Below the pieces are notes generated by a model that was not told the origin of the DNA, did not search any database, and was given only the letters and a program-made list of their open reading frames with translations. A program made the translations under genes and the position numbers. This document shows, piece after piece, positions 36,201-48,345 of a DNA stretch of 64,000 nucleotides. Source of the stretch: Dastarcus helophoroides (lineage: Eukaryota; Arthropoda; Insecta; Coleoptera; Bothrideridae); the NCBI GenBank assembly GCA_028583605.1, contig CM053330.1, forward strand, positions 17,075,539-17,139,538, in the 5' to 3' direction. Positions within the stretch are counted from its first letter, which is position 1. Every line of letters begins with the position of its first letter.

Positions 36201-36328
36201 AAGTTTTCAAATTAATACTTTTCTAAAAATTCTCATTTTTCTTTCAAAATTTGTGTTTTTTATAGATTGCCAAATAAAAATATCTAAACTATAAATTGTC
36301 AGATAATTGTATTGTTTGTATACCTGGG

Positions 36329-39300
36329 TAGGGATGGCAATGATATATGGATATATATTTTATGTCGATAAATTAGCCAAAATAATCGATGTTTTGGTAT
36401 CGATATATTGTCGGCGATATATTGTAAATATATCGATATTATTTTGAATATATCGAAATCAAATTAACTTTAAAAATCAATAAGACTTATTCACACAGGC
36501 ACAGAGACCAAAAGTGACAATATCTAGGTCAACATTTGTCGAATTATGTTTCTTGTCAAAGAAACGTGTAGAAATAAAAAAAGGTATAAACACAAAGGAA
36601 ACATGTTTTCATGTTAATGAAACATATTGTTACGTGCGTTATCGGTTCGAATTGATACACGTGATGGATTTATTCCCACTTTATTACTGAACTCAACTTG
36701 AATCACCACAATTTACAATTAACTCACTTCTACTAACTTACTAATTGCACTGATTCTAACTGACTGACTCGAGGGAAAACTGACCGCCTTTTTAGAGTTT
36801 CGGCCCGCGTCTTCCAGAACTTTCGGCAGATAAGGCTTATCGAATGCCGAAATTTCTGGAACGCTTATCTGCCGTTTGTTTCGTTATCGCGGCCGCTTTC
36901 CCCTTATCAGAACCTTCTAGAAACTTTTTTTATTTACTAAATTCCACAATTCTATTCTAAATCCTATTTCATCTATTTACATTGCATTACACTATTATAC
37001 ATAGAAAAACCCCCGTTTTACAGAGAAATAATATTTTCCCGAAAATTATTTAATTTTTAAAGTTGTACGTTGTTGGCGTGACGGCATGGAAGCCAGGCAA
37101 CACAGCTTCCACACAGCAAAGTGAAGAGCACAAACTATTTTTTGCTTTAAAAGTAAAAATCAAAAACCAATAAACTTAACCTCAACTCTCTGCATGACAA
37201 AACAATTTTTAAGAAGTAAACAGCTAGACTTTTTCCAGAAATGTTTCAGTTTGGCATGAAATTAAAAAAAAGTGGCTTAGAATTAGATTTTGTGAGTGAA
37301 ATGAACATTTTGAGATTTTTCCATATAAATTCGAAATTTTGACCATTTTTTGAAATCTCTGGATTTAAACTTGAAAAGTAAAACAAAAAAATATATTATC
37401 TTAACATTTAATTTTAATTTATTTATTTACAAAAATTTGATTTAGAGTTATAATCTCGATATTTCGACTTTTTCCAAAAATTTTGAAGTACTGCATTATA
37501 TATAACAGCGTTTTCCAAAATTTGTTTGCCATGGCCCGATTATTTTTGTACTTGCCCTTTGTGACCCATTAAAAGATTTTTTAACTATTTTGATACTTCG
37601 TTTTACTTCTCAAAATATCAACCATATTTTGAGGTTAAAAGTAAAACTTTCGTTTCTTTTTTCTCAAAATTTTGACATTGATCCCAAAACTTCTCCTGGA
37701 AATCCCGTTAAAATTTTTTTTTAAGTTGGACCTATTTCTCTTTAAATATAAAATCTGAATGCCGAGTTTCTCTTAAAATTTCGGTACTTTTCTAAATTTT
37801 TTTTTAGTTTATTTAATTCTATAAAAGTCGAGTTAAAATAGAAACATTTTTTCAAAATTTCGGTTGAAACCTTGCTATTTTGGATTTCAAAGTCAAAATT
37901 TCAAAAAAAAAGTAGAATGCCCTAATATTTTAGCTTAAAGCCAAAATTCTGAAAATAAGGTCAAATTTTGAGAGGAAACATGAAATGAAAGCTTTTCAAA
38001 ACATTTCTAATTTTAACTTCCAATTTTTGATGTTTAACCCATTTTTTTTTAATTCGACTTTTTCTAAAGATTTCGACCTTAGAAGTCATTTTCTTTTTAT
38101 TTTATTTCTATCCTAAACAATTTTGTTTTTTTTTTTCGAAATTTCTACTCTAAAATCAAACTCGGTTTTTTTTTCCTAAGCCAATTTCAGCTGGAATTTT
38201 TGTCAACATTGAAATTGATTGGTATTAAATTTTTACACAATTTTAATGGAAATTGAAAATCGTTTAAGCTTTGCTCTTAAGATATGGATGAGTATTTATG
38301 TGAAATTTAGAAATCAGAAGTTATACTTGGGTATTTTATTAGAATTTTTCATCATTTTCCATTTTCCATTTTAATCAAAAAAGTTTATTTCTAGTTAAAA
38401 ATGGAAATCTTAAAATAAAATAGTAGCTTAAACCTGAAAGTTTAATTGTTCTATTGAGAATCTAATATTTCAATTCTTATCAATATTCCAAATTTAAAAT
38501 CTTTAATTTTTAGTTTCTGAGTTTAAGCTACCAATTTTGAGAAAAATTTCAAAATCTGAAATTTTCAAAAAATTTATGCTTTTTGTAGGAAGGCCAAATT
38601 TCGAAATAACTGGAGCTTCTTAATCAAATCATACTTTTAAAGAAGGTGGAATTTCGACGAAAAAATCGAAACTTTCAAAAATAAGTCACAATTTTGAAAG
38701 AGTTGAAATTCTGAAGAAAGTGACATTTTGAAAATAAAAGTTGATATTTTGAAATGCTAGAATTTTTAAAAAGTCGAAAATTTTCAGAAATAAGTCGAAA
38801 TTTTGAGATGTCTAACTCTTCAAACAAGCTGAAATTTCCAAAAAATATTAATAATATACAAAAAGGTCGAAAAGTAAATTTCTAGAACAGCCAAAATGTA
38901 CAAAAAAGTCAAAATTCTCGGTCTAAACTTTCCAAATCTTTAAATTTTTGAATAAAAATTGAAAATTTGACAATTAAAATCTGGAAAAAAAATTAAAATT
39001 TTAAAATGCAGATTTTTTAAGTTATTACAAAAAAAGTCAAAATTTCAAGAAAAAATAAAAAAATTTGGAAGTCAAAATTTTGAAAAAAAAAAGGTCAAAA
39101 TGTTAATAAAAAAGAGAAATTGAAAACAGTCAAAATTTTAAAATGTTGAGCTTTTTTAATTAATCGATATTTATAAAAGGGATCAAAATTTCAATAAAAA
39201 GGCAATTTGAAGTTGAAATTTTCACAGAAAAGTTAAAATTTAGAAATAGTGGAAATTTTGAAATGTCGACATTCTTAAAAGGTCAAAGTTTTTAGAATGT

Positions 39301-40916
39301 TAAAATTAGAAAAAAGTCGTACTTTTCAGAAAAATTCGAATTCTTCAGAAAAGAGAAAAAATAGTGTGAGAAAGTCGTTACTTCTAGAAAAATTAGAATT
39401 ATTTTAATAAAGTCCAAGTTTTGAAAATTTTCATCGAACATATTTCAAATAGTTTTTGAAAAATACACAAAAGTTGAAATTTTAAGAGAAAACTAAAAAT
39501 AAAAAAAAAACACCTTGAATATTTTTCAAAAATAAAGTGGAATTTTCGAAAAAAAATGAAAATTTTGAGTCGAAATTTTCAAAATAAATAAAATGTTTAA
39601 AAAAAACTCGAAATTTGGAAAAAAGAGAAATTTTCAAAATACGTTAAAATTTTGCGAAAAAATCGAAATTTTAAAATAAATATAGAAATTCTCAGAATAA
39701 ATAAAGTTTTCAAAAAGAGCCAACATTTTGAGGAAAAAAAATGGAAATTTGGAAAAAAAGTGTAATTTTGAAAATATGAAAATTAAAAATATCGAAATAT
39801 CAAAATAAAAAACAAAATCTTCAACCAAAAAACTAGAAACGCGTAGATATATTCTAAAGTTATTTTTTTAATTCAAAATTTTCAATAAAACAAATATCTT
39901 TAAAAAATTGTAAAAATGTTTAAAAATTTCGAAGTTTTCAGTCAGGATTTTCAAAAATAGTAACAATTTTGAAAAAGTTTGAGATTTGCAGTCCGTCTAA
40001 ATTTTCAAAAAAAAGTCAAAATATTCAAAAAAGTGGAAAGGTCCAAAAAAAAAGAAGAAAAATGAAATTTTTGCAACAGAAATTAAGTAAAAAGCCGAAA
40101 TTTTCAAATAAATCCTAATTTTTTAGACAAGAGCGAGATTTAAAACAATATATCGAAATATATAAAAAAAAAATTTCATAACTAGAAAACGCCACCCATT
40201 AATGCAAAGCATAAAATAGTGGGATATGCTGTTAAGGTATTAAAGTTTAAATTTCAAAAAGAGCAAGCCAGAATTTTGAGAAGTGTAAAAATTTATTAAC
40301 AAAAATTTTGAAAAAAAATCAATTTTTTTTTAAATAATTTTCTCAGAATTTTGGGCTTAAACTAAAATTTAAACTAAGACTCAAATTTCATTTTTGTAAA
40401 TTTTAGGGTTTTTTATTAAAAATTCGTAGGGAGTTTTTGAGCTTGAAACTTTTAACATTAAAAATGTTTATGTATTAAAAAAATTCAAAATCTCTAATTT
40501 AACTCCGAAATGTTGAGGTTTTTGTCTAATTTGCAAATGAAATCACAAAATTTTAACTTTTTCTCAAAATTTTATGAATTTATTGCATATGAACTGCAAA
40601 CTTACCTAAAATGTTGAATTTTTCCAAAGACCTTTTTAAAATGTTGATTTAAAACTCCAAATCTAAGCTTTTTATAAATGCTTATCAGATTTTTAAATAT
40701 TTGGACTTCAATGATAAAAAAGCCATCGAGTCATGAATATAAAAAAATGTACCTTATTTTTATTTTTCTTTATATGACAAGATATCTTCTATCCAATAAA
40801 TCGATAAATTGCATTTATCGATGTATTTATTTCGATAAATTCTACTATCGATATGTACTGCCCGATATATCGTTCGATACGATATATCGATATATTTATT
40901 TTTTCAGCCATCCCTA
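36329..40916 (+). mobile_element. hAT-like non-autonomous element B, nested in A
   Basis: It begins TAGGGATGGCAATGATATAT and ends with a reverse-complement terminus (CAGCCATCCCTA) at 40916. Flanks are TACCTGGG (36321-36328) and TACCTGCG (40917-40924), an 8-bp duplication with one mismatch. The subterminal DNA is dense in ATATCGATATAT palindromes. The interior is about 3.5 kb of AT-rich array that changes polarity, plus unique segments shared with element C (for example TGGAAGCCAGGCAACACAGC near 37090). No transposase was found. It is the inverted relative of C at 41445-45855. Confidence 0.85.
36628..37001 (+). mobile_element. LTR-like segment present in B and absent from C
   Basis: The segment runs TGTTACGTGCGTTATCGG... 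to ...CACTATTATACA, so it has TG...CA ends, and it is far less AT-rich than the rest of B. It contains a long palindrome at 36812-36861 (TTCCAGAA and GGCAGATAAG paired with their complements). Copy C has only TGTTACGCA at this place. This could be a solo LTR-like insertion in B or an internal deletion in C. No clear target duplication is seen. Confidence 0.45.
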
Positions 40917-41176
40917 TACCTGCGGCATATAAATTCAGTATCAATTTGTTAAATATACACTGCTGCCATCGAGCGACTAGTTACAAAATTGTGTAGTCAT
41001 CTGTACCATCAATATTTATTCTACGCAACAGATGGCGCTAATTCTATCGCAATACGATACATACATTTTTCAAATATCGTTTGTAAACTGAACGATGTAT
41101 CGATATTTTTTATGATTTACCATCGATGTTAAAACATCGATGTTTTCAAAACATCGAACTATCGTTTGCATCCCTA

Positions 41177-41184
41177 TCGACGAC
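41177..41184. repeat. Target-site duplication of element A, right
   Basis: TCGACGAC, identical to 33197-33204. Confidence 0.85.
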
Positions 41185-41436
41185 CCCCCATCGAATAAAT
41201 CCCCATTGTTTACTTCCGTTTTAAGGTTATGTGACAAACTTTTCAGGATTGCCCGTTAATTTGCCAATTCAATCTACTGCAGCTTGTTCTCAATGTTTTT
41301 TTAAGTAACTCTTACTTTTTTCAATAAAATATATCTTTATTGCGATAAAATAATTTTGACGATGACATTGCTCGGTCATAGAACTTCCTTTGTATTTTAT
41401 TTCAACGCGACGTTGTCTAGTCTAAATAATACGTTA
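41185..41436. other. Unique DNA between elements A and C
   Basis: About 250 bases without array or coding signal. It is the original host sequence separating two independent hAT-like insertions. Confidence 0.5.
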
Positions 41437-41444
41437 ATCAAACG
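41437..41444. repeat. Target-site duplication of element C, left
   Basis: ATCAAACG, identical to 45856-45863. Confidence 0.85.
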
Positions 41445-44400
41445 TAGGGATTGCAGAAAAAATAAATATATCTATATATCATATCGAACAATATATCGAA
41501 CAGTATATATCGATAGTAGAATTTATCGAAATAATAATATCGATAAATGCAATTTATCTGTCTGTCATATAAAGAAAAATAAAAATAAGGTACATTTTTT
41601 TTATATTCATAACTCAATGGCATTTTTTATCATTGAAGTCTAAATATCTAAAAATCCAATAAGCATTTCTAAAAAGCTTAGATTTGGAGTTTAAAATCAG
41701 CATTTTAAAAAGGTTTTTAAAAAAAAATCAAGTTGAAATTGTGTCATTTCATTTGTAAATTAGACAAAAACCTCAACGTTTCGGAGTTAAATTAGAGATT
41801 TTCAATTTTTTCAATACATCAAAATTATTAATTTTAAAATTTTCAAGCCCAAAAAAGATAAAAATTTCAAATTTTGAAAAACCCTAAAATTTACAAAAAT
41901 GAAATTCGAGTTTTAGTTTAAATTTTAGCTTACACCCAAAATTCGGAGAAAATTATTAAAAAAACAAAATTGGTGTTTTTTTTTCATAATTTCTGTTAAT
42001 TTAGATTTTTTTCGTATACTTTCTCAGAAAATTTTTATACCCCTTAAAATTTTGGCTTGATCTTTTTGAAATTTAAACTTTAATACCCTAACAACATGTC
42101 ACACTATTTTATGCTTTGCTTTAACGGGTGGCGTTTTCTAGTTATGAAAAAATCATTTTTTTTTAATTTCAATATATTTTTTTAAATTTCGCTTTTGTCT
42201 AAAAAACTGATATTTAAAATGATCTTTTTTATAAATTTAGATTTTTTTGAAAATTTCGGCCTTTTTACTTAATTTCTGTTGCAAAAATTTCATTTTTCTT
42301 CTTTTTCTGGACCTTTCCACTTTTTTAAATATTTTGACTTTTTTTGTGAAAATTTAGGAAATGCTCAACCTCTTTCAAAATTGTTACTATTTTTGAAAAT
42401 TCTCGAACTTTGTAAAAATTTTTACCATTTTTTAAAGAAGTTTGCTTTTTCAAAAATTTTGAATTAAAAAAAAACTTTGATAAATATGCACGCGTTTCTA
42501 GATTTTTGGTTGAAAATTTTGTTTTTTTTAATTTCGACATTTATAATTTCCATTTTTTCAAAATTACACGTTTCTTTCAAGTTACCATTTTTTTTTCAAA
42601 ATCTTGGCTCTCTTTCAAAATTTTACTTATTTTGAGAATTTCTATATTTATTTTAAAATTTCGACTTTTTCGCAAAATTTTGACGTATTTTGAAAATTTC
42701 CCCCTTTTTCAAAATCTCGCCTTTTTTTGAACACATTATTTATTTTGAAAATTTCGATTCAAAATTTTGATTTTTTTTCGAAAATTCCACTTTATTTTTG
42801 AAAAAAATTCGAGATGTTTTTTAAATTTTATTTTCTCTCAAAATTTCGACTTTTTTGTATCTTTGAAAAACTATTTGAAATTTGTGTGCTGAAAATTTTT
42901 AAAACGTAGACTGTCCTAAAATAATTCTAATTTTTCTCGAAATAACGACTTTCTGACACTATTTTTTCTCTTTTTTGAAGAATTCGATTTTTCTGAAAGG
43001 TAGGATTTTTTTTTAAATTTTGGACGTTTTAAAAACCTTGACCTTTTAAAAATGTCGACGTTTTAAAATTTCCACTATTTCTAACTTTTAACTTTTCTGT
43101 GAAAATTTTAATTTCAAATGTTTGCCTTTTTATCGAAATTTTGACCTTTTTACAAATATCGATTTATTAAAAAAGTTCCACATTTTAAAATTTTGACTGT
43201 TTTCAAATTCTCTATTTTTATCAACATTTCGATCTTTTTTTCTCAAAATTTTGACTTCAATTTTTTTATTTTTTCTCGAAATTTTGACTTTTTTTGTAAT
43301 AACTTAAAAAATCTGCATTTTAAAATTTTCAGATTTTAATTCTTATCAAAATTTTGTTTTTTTTTTCAAAATTTTAAGTTTTTTGAAAGTTTAGACTGAA
43401 AATTTTGACTTTTTGTACATTTTGGCTTTCTCGAAATTTACTTTTTGCAAATTTTGACTTAGAAAAAGTCTATTTTATTTAATTTCGATCTTTTTGTATA
43501 TTATTAATATTTTTTGGAAATTTCAGCTTTTTTGAAGAGTTAGACTCTTAAAATTTTTCTGAAAATTTTGACTTTTTAAAAATTCTAGCATTTCAAAATA
43601 TCAACTTTTATTTTCAAAATGTCACTTTTTCAGAATTTCTACTCCACCTTCTTTAAAAGTATGATTTGATTAAGAAGCTCCACTTATTTCGAAATTTTGC
43701 CTTCCTACAAAAAGCATACATTTTTTGAAAATTTCAGATTTTGAAATTTTTCTCAAAATTGGTAGCTTAAACTCATAGAAAATTTCAACACGTTTTTCAT
43801 ATTTCGATTTTTTCTGGAAATTTTGACTTTTTGAAAATTCTAGCATTTCAAAATATCCACTTTTATTTTCAAAATATCCACTTTTTCAGAATTTCTACTC
43901 TTTCAAAATTGTGACTTATTTTTAAAATTTCGATTTTTTTAAAAGTATGATTTTAATTAAGAAGCTCCACTTATTTCGAGAAAGTATAAATTTTTTAAAC
44001 ATTTCAGATTTTGAAATTTTCCTCAAAATTGATAGTTTAAACTCATAGAAACTAAAAATTACAGATTTAAATTTGGACTATTGATAAGAATTAAAATATT
44101 AGACGCTGGATAGAACAATTAAAATTTTAGGTTTAAACTCGTATTTTATTTTAAGGTTTCCATGTTTAACTAAAAATCAACTTTTTTGATTAAAATGTAA
44201 ATTTTGACAAAATCGGTGAAAAATTTTAGAAAAATACCCAAGGTATAACTTCTGATTCCTAAATTTCAAAAAAATATCTATCCATATCTTAAGAAAAAGG
44301 TTTAAAGGATTTTCAATTTCCACTAAAATTGTGTAAAAATTTAATGCCAATCAGTTTCAATGTTGACAAAAATTCTAGCTGAAATTGGCTTTAAGAAAAA

Positions 44401-45855
44401 AAACAAGTTCGATTTTAGAGCAGAAATTTCGAAAAAAAAAACAAAATTGTTTGGATAGAAACAAAATAAAAATAAAATGACTTCTAAGGTCGAAATCCTT
44501 AGAAAAAAATCGAAATAAAAAAATAGGTTAAAAATTAAAAGTTGGAAGTTAAAATTAGGCTTCATTACATGTTTTCTCTTAAAAAGTTGACCTTATTTTC
44601 AGAATTTTGACTTTAAACTAAAATATTAAGACATTCTATATTTTTTTGAAATTTTGACTTTGAAATTCAAAATAGCAAGGTTTCAACCGAAATTTTGAAA
44701 AAGAAGTTTCTAATTTAACTCGACTGTTAAAGACTTAAATGTACTCAAAAGAGTTTCAAAAAAGTATCGAAATTTTGAGAGAAACTCGGCATCCAATTTT
44801 AATGTTTTAAAAGAAATAGGTCTTAGTTAAAAACTTCAACTCGAGATTTCCAGGCGAAGTTTTGGGATCAGTGTTGAAATTTTGAGAAGAGAAAATTAAA
44901 AAATCCTAGAAAAAAGAAACGAAAGTTTTACTTTTAACCTCAAAATGTGGTTGAAACTTTGAGAAGTAAAACGAAGTTTTAAAATAGTTAAAAAATCTTT
45001 TAGTGGGTCACAAAGGGGGCCATGGTAAAAAAAAGTTTAGGAAACGCTGTTATATGTAAAACAGTACTTCGAAATTTCTAGAAAAAGTCGAAATAACAAG
45101 ATTATAACTCTAAATCATATTTTTAAATAAATTAATTAAAATTAAATTTTAGAATAATATATTTTTTTTAAGTTATCTGCTTCGAATTAAAATTCGGAAT
45201 AAAAAATAACAATTTCAAGTTTAAATCCAGAAATTGCAGAAAATGGTCCAAAATTTCAAATTTATATGGAAAAATCTCAAAATGTTCATTTCAATCACAA
45301 AATCTAAGTTCTAAGCCATTTTTTTTTAATTTCACGCCAATCTAAAACATTTCTGACAAAAGTCTAGCTGTTCACCTTCTAAAAAATTGTTTTGTCGTGA
45401 AGTTCTTTTACTTGGAGAATTGAGGATAAGTTTTCTGTTTTTTGATTTTTACTTTTAAAGCAAAAAATAGTTTGTGCTCTCCACTTTGCTATGTGGAAGC
45501 TGTATTGCCTGGCTTCCATGCCGTCATATCAATGAAGTACAACTTTAAAAATTAAATAATTATCGGAAAAATATTGTTTCTCTGTAAAACGGGGTTTTCT
45601 ATGCGTAACATATTTCGTCAACATGAATATTACATGAAAACATGTTTCCTTTGTGTTTACACTTTTTTTTATTTCTACACGTTTCTTATGACAAGAAACA
45701 ATTCGACAAATGTTGACCTAGATATTGCCACTTTTCGTCGCTGTGTCTGTGTGAATTCGATTTCGATATATTCAAAATAATATCGATATATTTCCAATAT
45801 ATCGACAACAATATATCGATATAAAATATATATTGATATATCGTTGCCATCCCTA
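41445..45855 (-). mobile_element. hAT-like non-autonomous element C, inverted relative of B
   Basis: It begins TAGGGATTGCAGAAAA and ends TCGTTGCCATCCCTA at 45855. It is flanked by a perfect 8-bp duplication ATCAAACG (41437-41444 and 45856-45863). Its whole length matches B in reverse: TAACGGGTGGCG at 42123 against CGCCACCCATTA at 40190; GGCTTCCATGCCGTCA near 45512 against its complement near 37080; and GTTGACCTAGATATTG near 45710 against its complement near 36525. The interior is minus-oriented array (AAAATTTCGACTTTTT) over much of its length. There is no transposase frame. Frames such as 42279-42467 are translated array. Confidence 0.87.
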
Positions 45856-45863
45856 ATCAAACG
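45856..45863. repeat. Target-site duplication of element C, right
   Basis: ATCAAACG, identical to 41437-41444. Confidence 0.85.
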
Positions 45864-46334
45864 AGACAATGTATATTTTTGATGTGGTTTTGACTCTAGC
45901 AGTATCGACAGTATTACGTTAATATACTAACCTAGTTTTTTTCAAAATCTCTCCCTAGTTTAAATTTCTTTGCATCTAAAAGAGTTCAACTTCATGCTTA
46001 ATAAAAACAGAATTACGTTTGCTTAAATATACTTACCTTTAATTAGGATTCGAATGGTATCTGTCTGGTAAACCATCTTAACGATATTCTGAACTAAATA
46101 ATCCACCTCATAAAAATATTAATAAATGCGTAATAAAGGTTATTAATTGGCAGCTTTCATATTACTTAGACTTTCAAAATAAAAAGATTTCATTACATAA
46201 TAGAACTGGATTGCAAGTGATGCAGCAAGTTAATCAAGGCGCTTTCAATTATCGCCGCTATTAATTCAGTTCGATTGCTGCACAACATCCTGTAATAAAT
46301 ATGAAATTAATACAAAAATTACTTTTTGATACGG
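45864..46334. other. Host intergenic DNA 3' of the Jupiter-like gene
   Basis: Unique AT-rich DNA with no repeat unit and no gene seen. Confidence 0.5.
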
Positions 46335-46340
46335 TTTATT
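46335..46340 (-). promoter_or_regulatory. Candidate polyadenylation signal AATAAA
   Basis: AATAAA on the minus strand lies about 185 bases after the stop codon of the Jupiter-like gene. It is the first such hexamer seen downstream. Confidence 0.5.
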
Positions 46341-46524
46341 TTCGTAAAACATCTACATATTGTGAAAATCTAGCAAAGTACTGTATTTTGTTTACATGCA
46401 AAACATCGAAATTTAACAAAAAATCTACTTTTTAATCTACGCGTAAGGTTATAAAAATGGAATCCGTAGAAGCAATCACAGAAATAAATGGACTTGCTGA
46501 AAAATGATGATCAAACGACTAAAT

Positions 46525-47115
46525 TTACCAAAGACCGGAGGAATACCCGCCTGGAGGAATTCTGTTTCTTTGGGGACGTTTCTCATCGGTGCTTGGAGTT
46601 TGATGAATTATACTCCCAATGGTAGATTTGGCTGGAGTGGATTCAGTCTTAACGAATTCAGTCTTATGTACGCCATTTATTTTCTCCCCTTGTTCCTTCG
46701 TTGGTGTCTTCATCACGTCCCCTTCGCAATGCTTCAATTCCACGATGGTTTCCTTCACAGGCGACGCATCCCCATTGGTCGGCTTTTCGGAATCAGTTTT
46801 TTCTTCCTGGGGTGACTTGATTTCCAGTAATTCCACTTTCTTCTCTAAAAGGACTTCTTGCGCTTCAGATGATGCCACGTTGTCCCTTTTGTCATTCTGG
46901 AGTTTGACCGGAGTGCTGTCCACTTCCTCAGTTCGGAGTATAGACTCGATTGTGGAACCTTTAGCACCGGAGGGATGTTTGGGGGTTTTGCATTTCAAAG
47001 CAGCATCTTCTATGTATGGGTCTTTATCGAAAATACCTGAGTAACCACCTCCTGGAGGTTTCAGTACTCTGCTGCGTGGTTTTTCAATGAAACCAATATT
47101 GACGTTTCCAGACAT
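46525..47115 (-). CDS. Jupiter: Jupiter-like microtubule-associated protein
   Basis: The single open frame encodes 196 residues. It has the two signatures of the Jupiter / HN1 (JPT) family: an N-terminal PRSRVLKPPGGGYSGIF (residues about 13-29) and a C-terminal NRIPPGGYSSGLW ending exactly at the TAA stop. The middle is low-complexity, rich in Lys, Glu, Ser, Thr and Pro (for example SPQEEKTDSEKPTNGDASP), with no membrane segment or signal peptide, as expected of an intrinsically disordered family. In Drosophila, Jupiter binds microtubules along their length. The ATG lies one base inside the exon: TTTTTTTGTTTCAG directly precedes it, a clear 3' splice site. An upstream exon (5' UTR or an alternative N-terminus) must therefore exist and was not found. 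This is the only clear host gene in the window, and intact. Confidence 0.88.
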   Translation of the reverse strand: MSGNVNIGFIEKPRSRVLKPPGGGYSGIFDKDPYIEDAALKCKTPKHPSGAKGSTIESILRTEEVDSTPVKLQNDKRDNVASSEAQEVLLEKKVELLEIKSPQEEKTDSEKPTNGDASPVKETIVELKHCEGDVMKTPTKEQGEKINGVHKTEFVKTESTPAKSTIGSIIHQTPSTDEKRPQRNRIPPGGYSSGLW

Positions 47116-47116
47116 T

Positions 47117-47130
47117 CTGAAACAAAAAAA
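47117..47130 (-). other. 3' splice acceptor of the Jupiter-like exon
   Basis: On the minus strand a pyrimidine tract followed by CAG (TTTTTTTGTTTCAG) ends at 47117. The exon starts at 47116, one base before the ATG. Confidence 0.75.
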
Positions 47131-48133
47131 GTAGGTAAGTATTTCATTCGATGTTTATATATTAAGTATACATTAAGTAATAAAGTGATAAACTTAGTTT
47201 AGAATGTTAATAAAAGTGAATGATTATACTAGCGGAAACAATACTTGATAATGTATTCTATTAAAAATTGGATGACCTTGAAATTAAGGCGTGGTAATAA
47301 AGGAATGAGAAAGAAAATGTTAATGAAACGAATGTAATTTTTTACATAAAAGCGTGGTTTACTATGTGTATTTATTGAAGTGTTTATAACAATGCATTAA
47401 GGAAATAATTAAGTTTAATATGTATTGTAATTAAAAAAAAGAACGAAACTCATTCTACAGATACAATATTTGCAACTATTAATCAAGTAAATAAGTTCAT
47501 TAACATTACATTTATTTCATATGCATGGTTTATTATGGCTATGAGTTTATGACCGCGTAGAAGGCCTTGAACAATGCAATTAACATACGTTTACTGATAA
47601 TTTTAAATATTGTCAGGCACATCGGGACCTAAGGAATATTAAATAACGAGACCCACTGCCGTTTTTCAATAATATCTGACGAATTTTTAATATTTAGCGA
47701 TGAAGAAAGAAGTTGTTCCTGAAAAGTTTATTCATAACTTACAAAATGTAATAACAATAAATATAACAATAAATATTAAAATTCCACGATATTTGAGATA
47801 ATCCTAGGTATTGGACCGGTTTCCCTTTTCGACGTCGTCGACGAATTATACCAGTAACGTTAAAAATATGAATTATCTGAATAATTATTGTGCCATGGTG
47901 AAGAATAACATATTCAAACACACGTGCTCTCAGACGACCTACACTAGCCATTAAAAAACCAAGAAACCCATAGACCTTAGGAGAGCATCCTCTTCCCCGT
48001 CTATCCTTTCTGCCCCCCATAAAAAAATCTAGATCCGCTCTTGCAGAAAAAGATACGGTTTTGGCTAAAAAAACCCGATTTGGCCCAAAAATAGCCCGAA
48101 ACCTCGTCCTAGTCGAAATTACAATTTTTAAAA
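47131..48133. other. Probable intron or upstream DNA of the Jupiter-like gene
   Basis: AT-rich unique DNA. The minus frame 47739-48020 has an Arg-rich piece (RRRRRKGK) but no recognised homology, and I do not call it a gene. Upstream exons of the Jupiter-like gene are not recognisable here. Confidence 0.45.
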
Positions 48134-48345
48134 ATTGATATAAAAATCTTGATCCCTGAAACCAAGAAAGATTAAAAAATACAACAAAAGTTTTTTAGCT
48201 ATCTCTCTGAAGATGATGCCTTGGCTATCGGAAAGCGTTAGAAAAACTTTTGTTGTATTTTTTAATCTTTCTTGGCTTCAAGGGTCAAGATTTGTATATC
48301 AATTTTTGAAAAGAACAAAGGACAAGTCCGATCCACAAAATAAAA
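48134..48345. repeat. Penelope-like pLTR fragment with an inverted partial copy
   Basis: The plus strand from 48207 (CTCTCTGAAGATGATGCCTT) through TTTTTAATCTTTCTTGG to GGACAAGTCCGATCC matches the 3' end of the Penelope fragment at 52249-52380. The preceding 48134-48195 carries the same AAAGATTAAAAAATACAACA segment inverted, making a hairpin with 48240-48303. The hammerhead core has decayed here (GAAAGCG for GAAACGCG). This could be the 5' pLTR of the element whose 3' part starts at 51901. Confidence 0.65.

Larger units (their letters stand above)
33205..41176. mobile_element. hAT-like non-autonomous element A (host of a nested element)
   Basis: The left end is TAGGGATGCAACATCG at 33205 and the right end is CGTTTGCATCCCTA ending at 41176. 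Both are flanked by a perfect 8-bp duplication TCGACGAC (33197-33204 and 41177-41184), which is the hAT hallmark. Subterminal regions carry repeated AACATCGATGTT-type palindromes. The interior (33340-36320) is AT-rich array of mixed polarity, with a hairpin at about 33566-33640 (CATACAATATTGACAGATAA pairing with its inverse). No transposase frame is visible. Element B (36329-40916) is inserted into it; without B it is about 3.4 kb. Confidence 0.85.

Noticed and set aside
40678..41643. Frames rich in Tyr, Ile and Arg (IYRYIYF type)
   Set aside because: They are translations of TATCGATA palindromes in the ends of elements B and C.
46504..47044. Plus-strand frames of 103 and 141 codons
   Set aside because: They overlap the Jupiter-like exon in antisense and have no family features; they are shadows of the real coding frame.
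47739..48020. 93-codon minus frame with an Arg-rich stretch
   Set aside because: No recognised homology; the Arg run comes from a short TCGTCGACG-like sequence.
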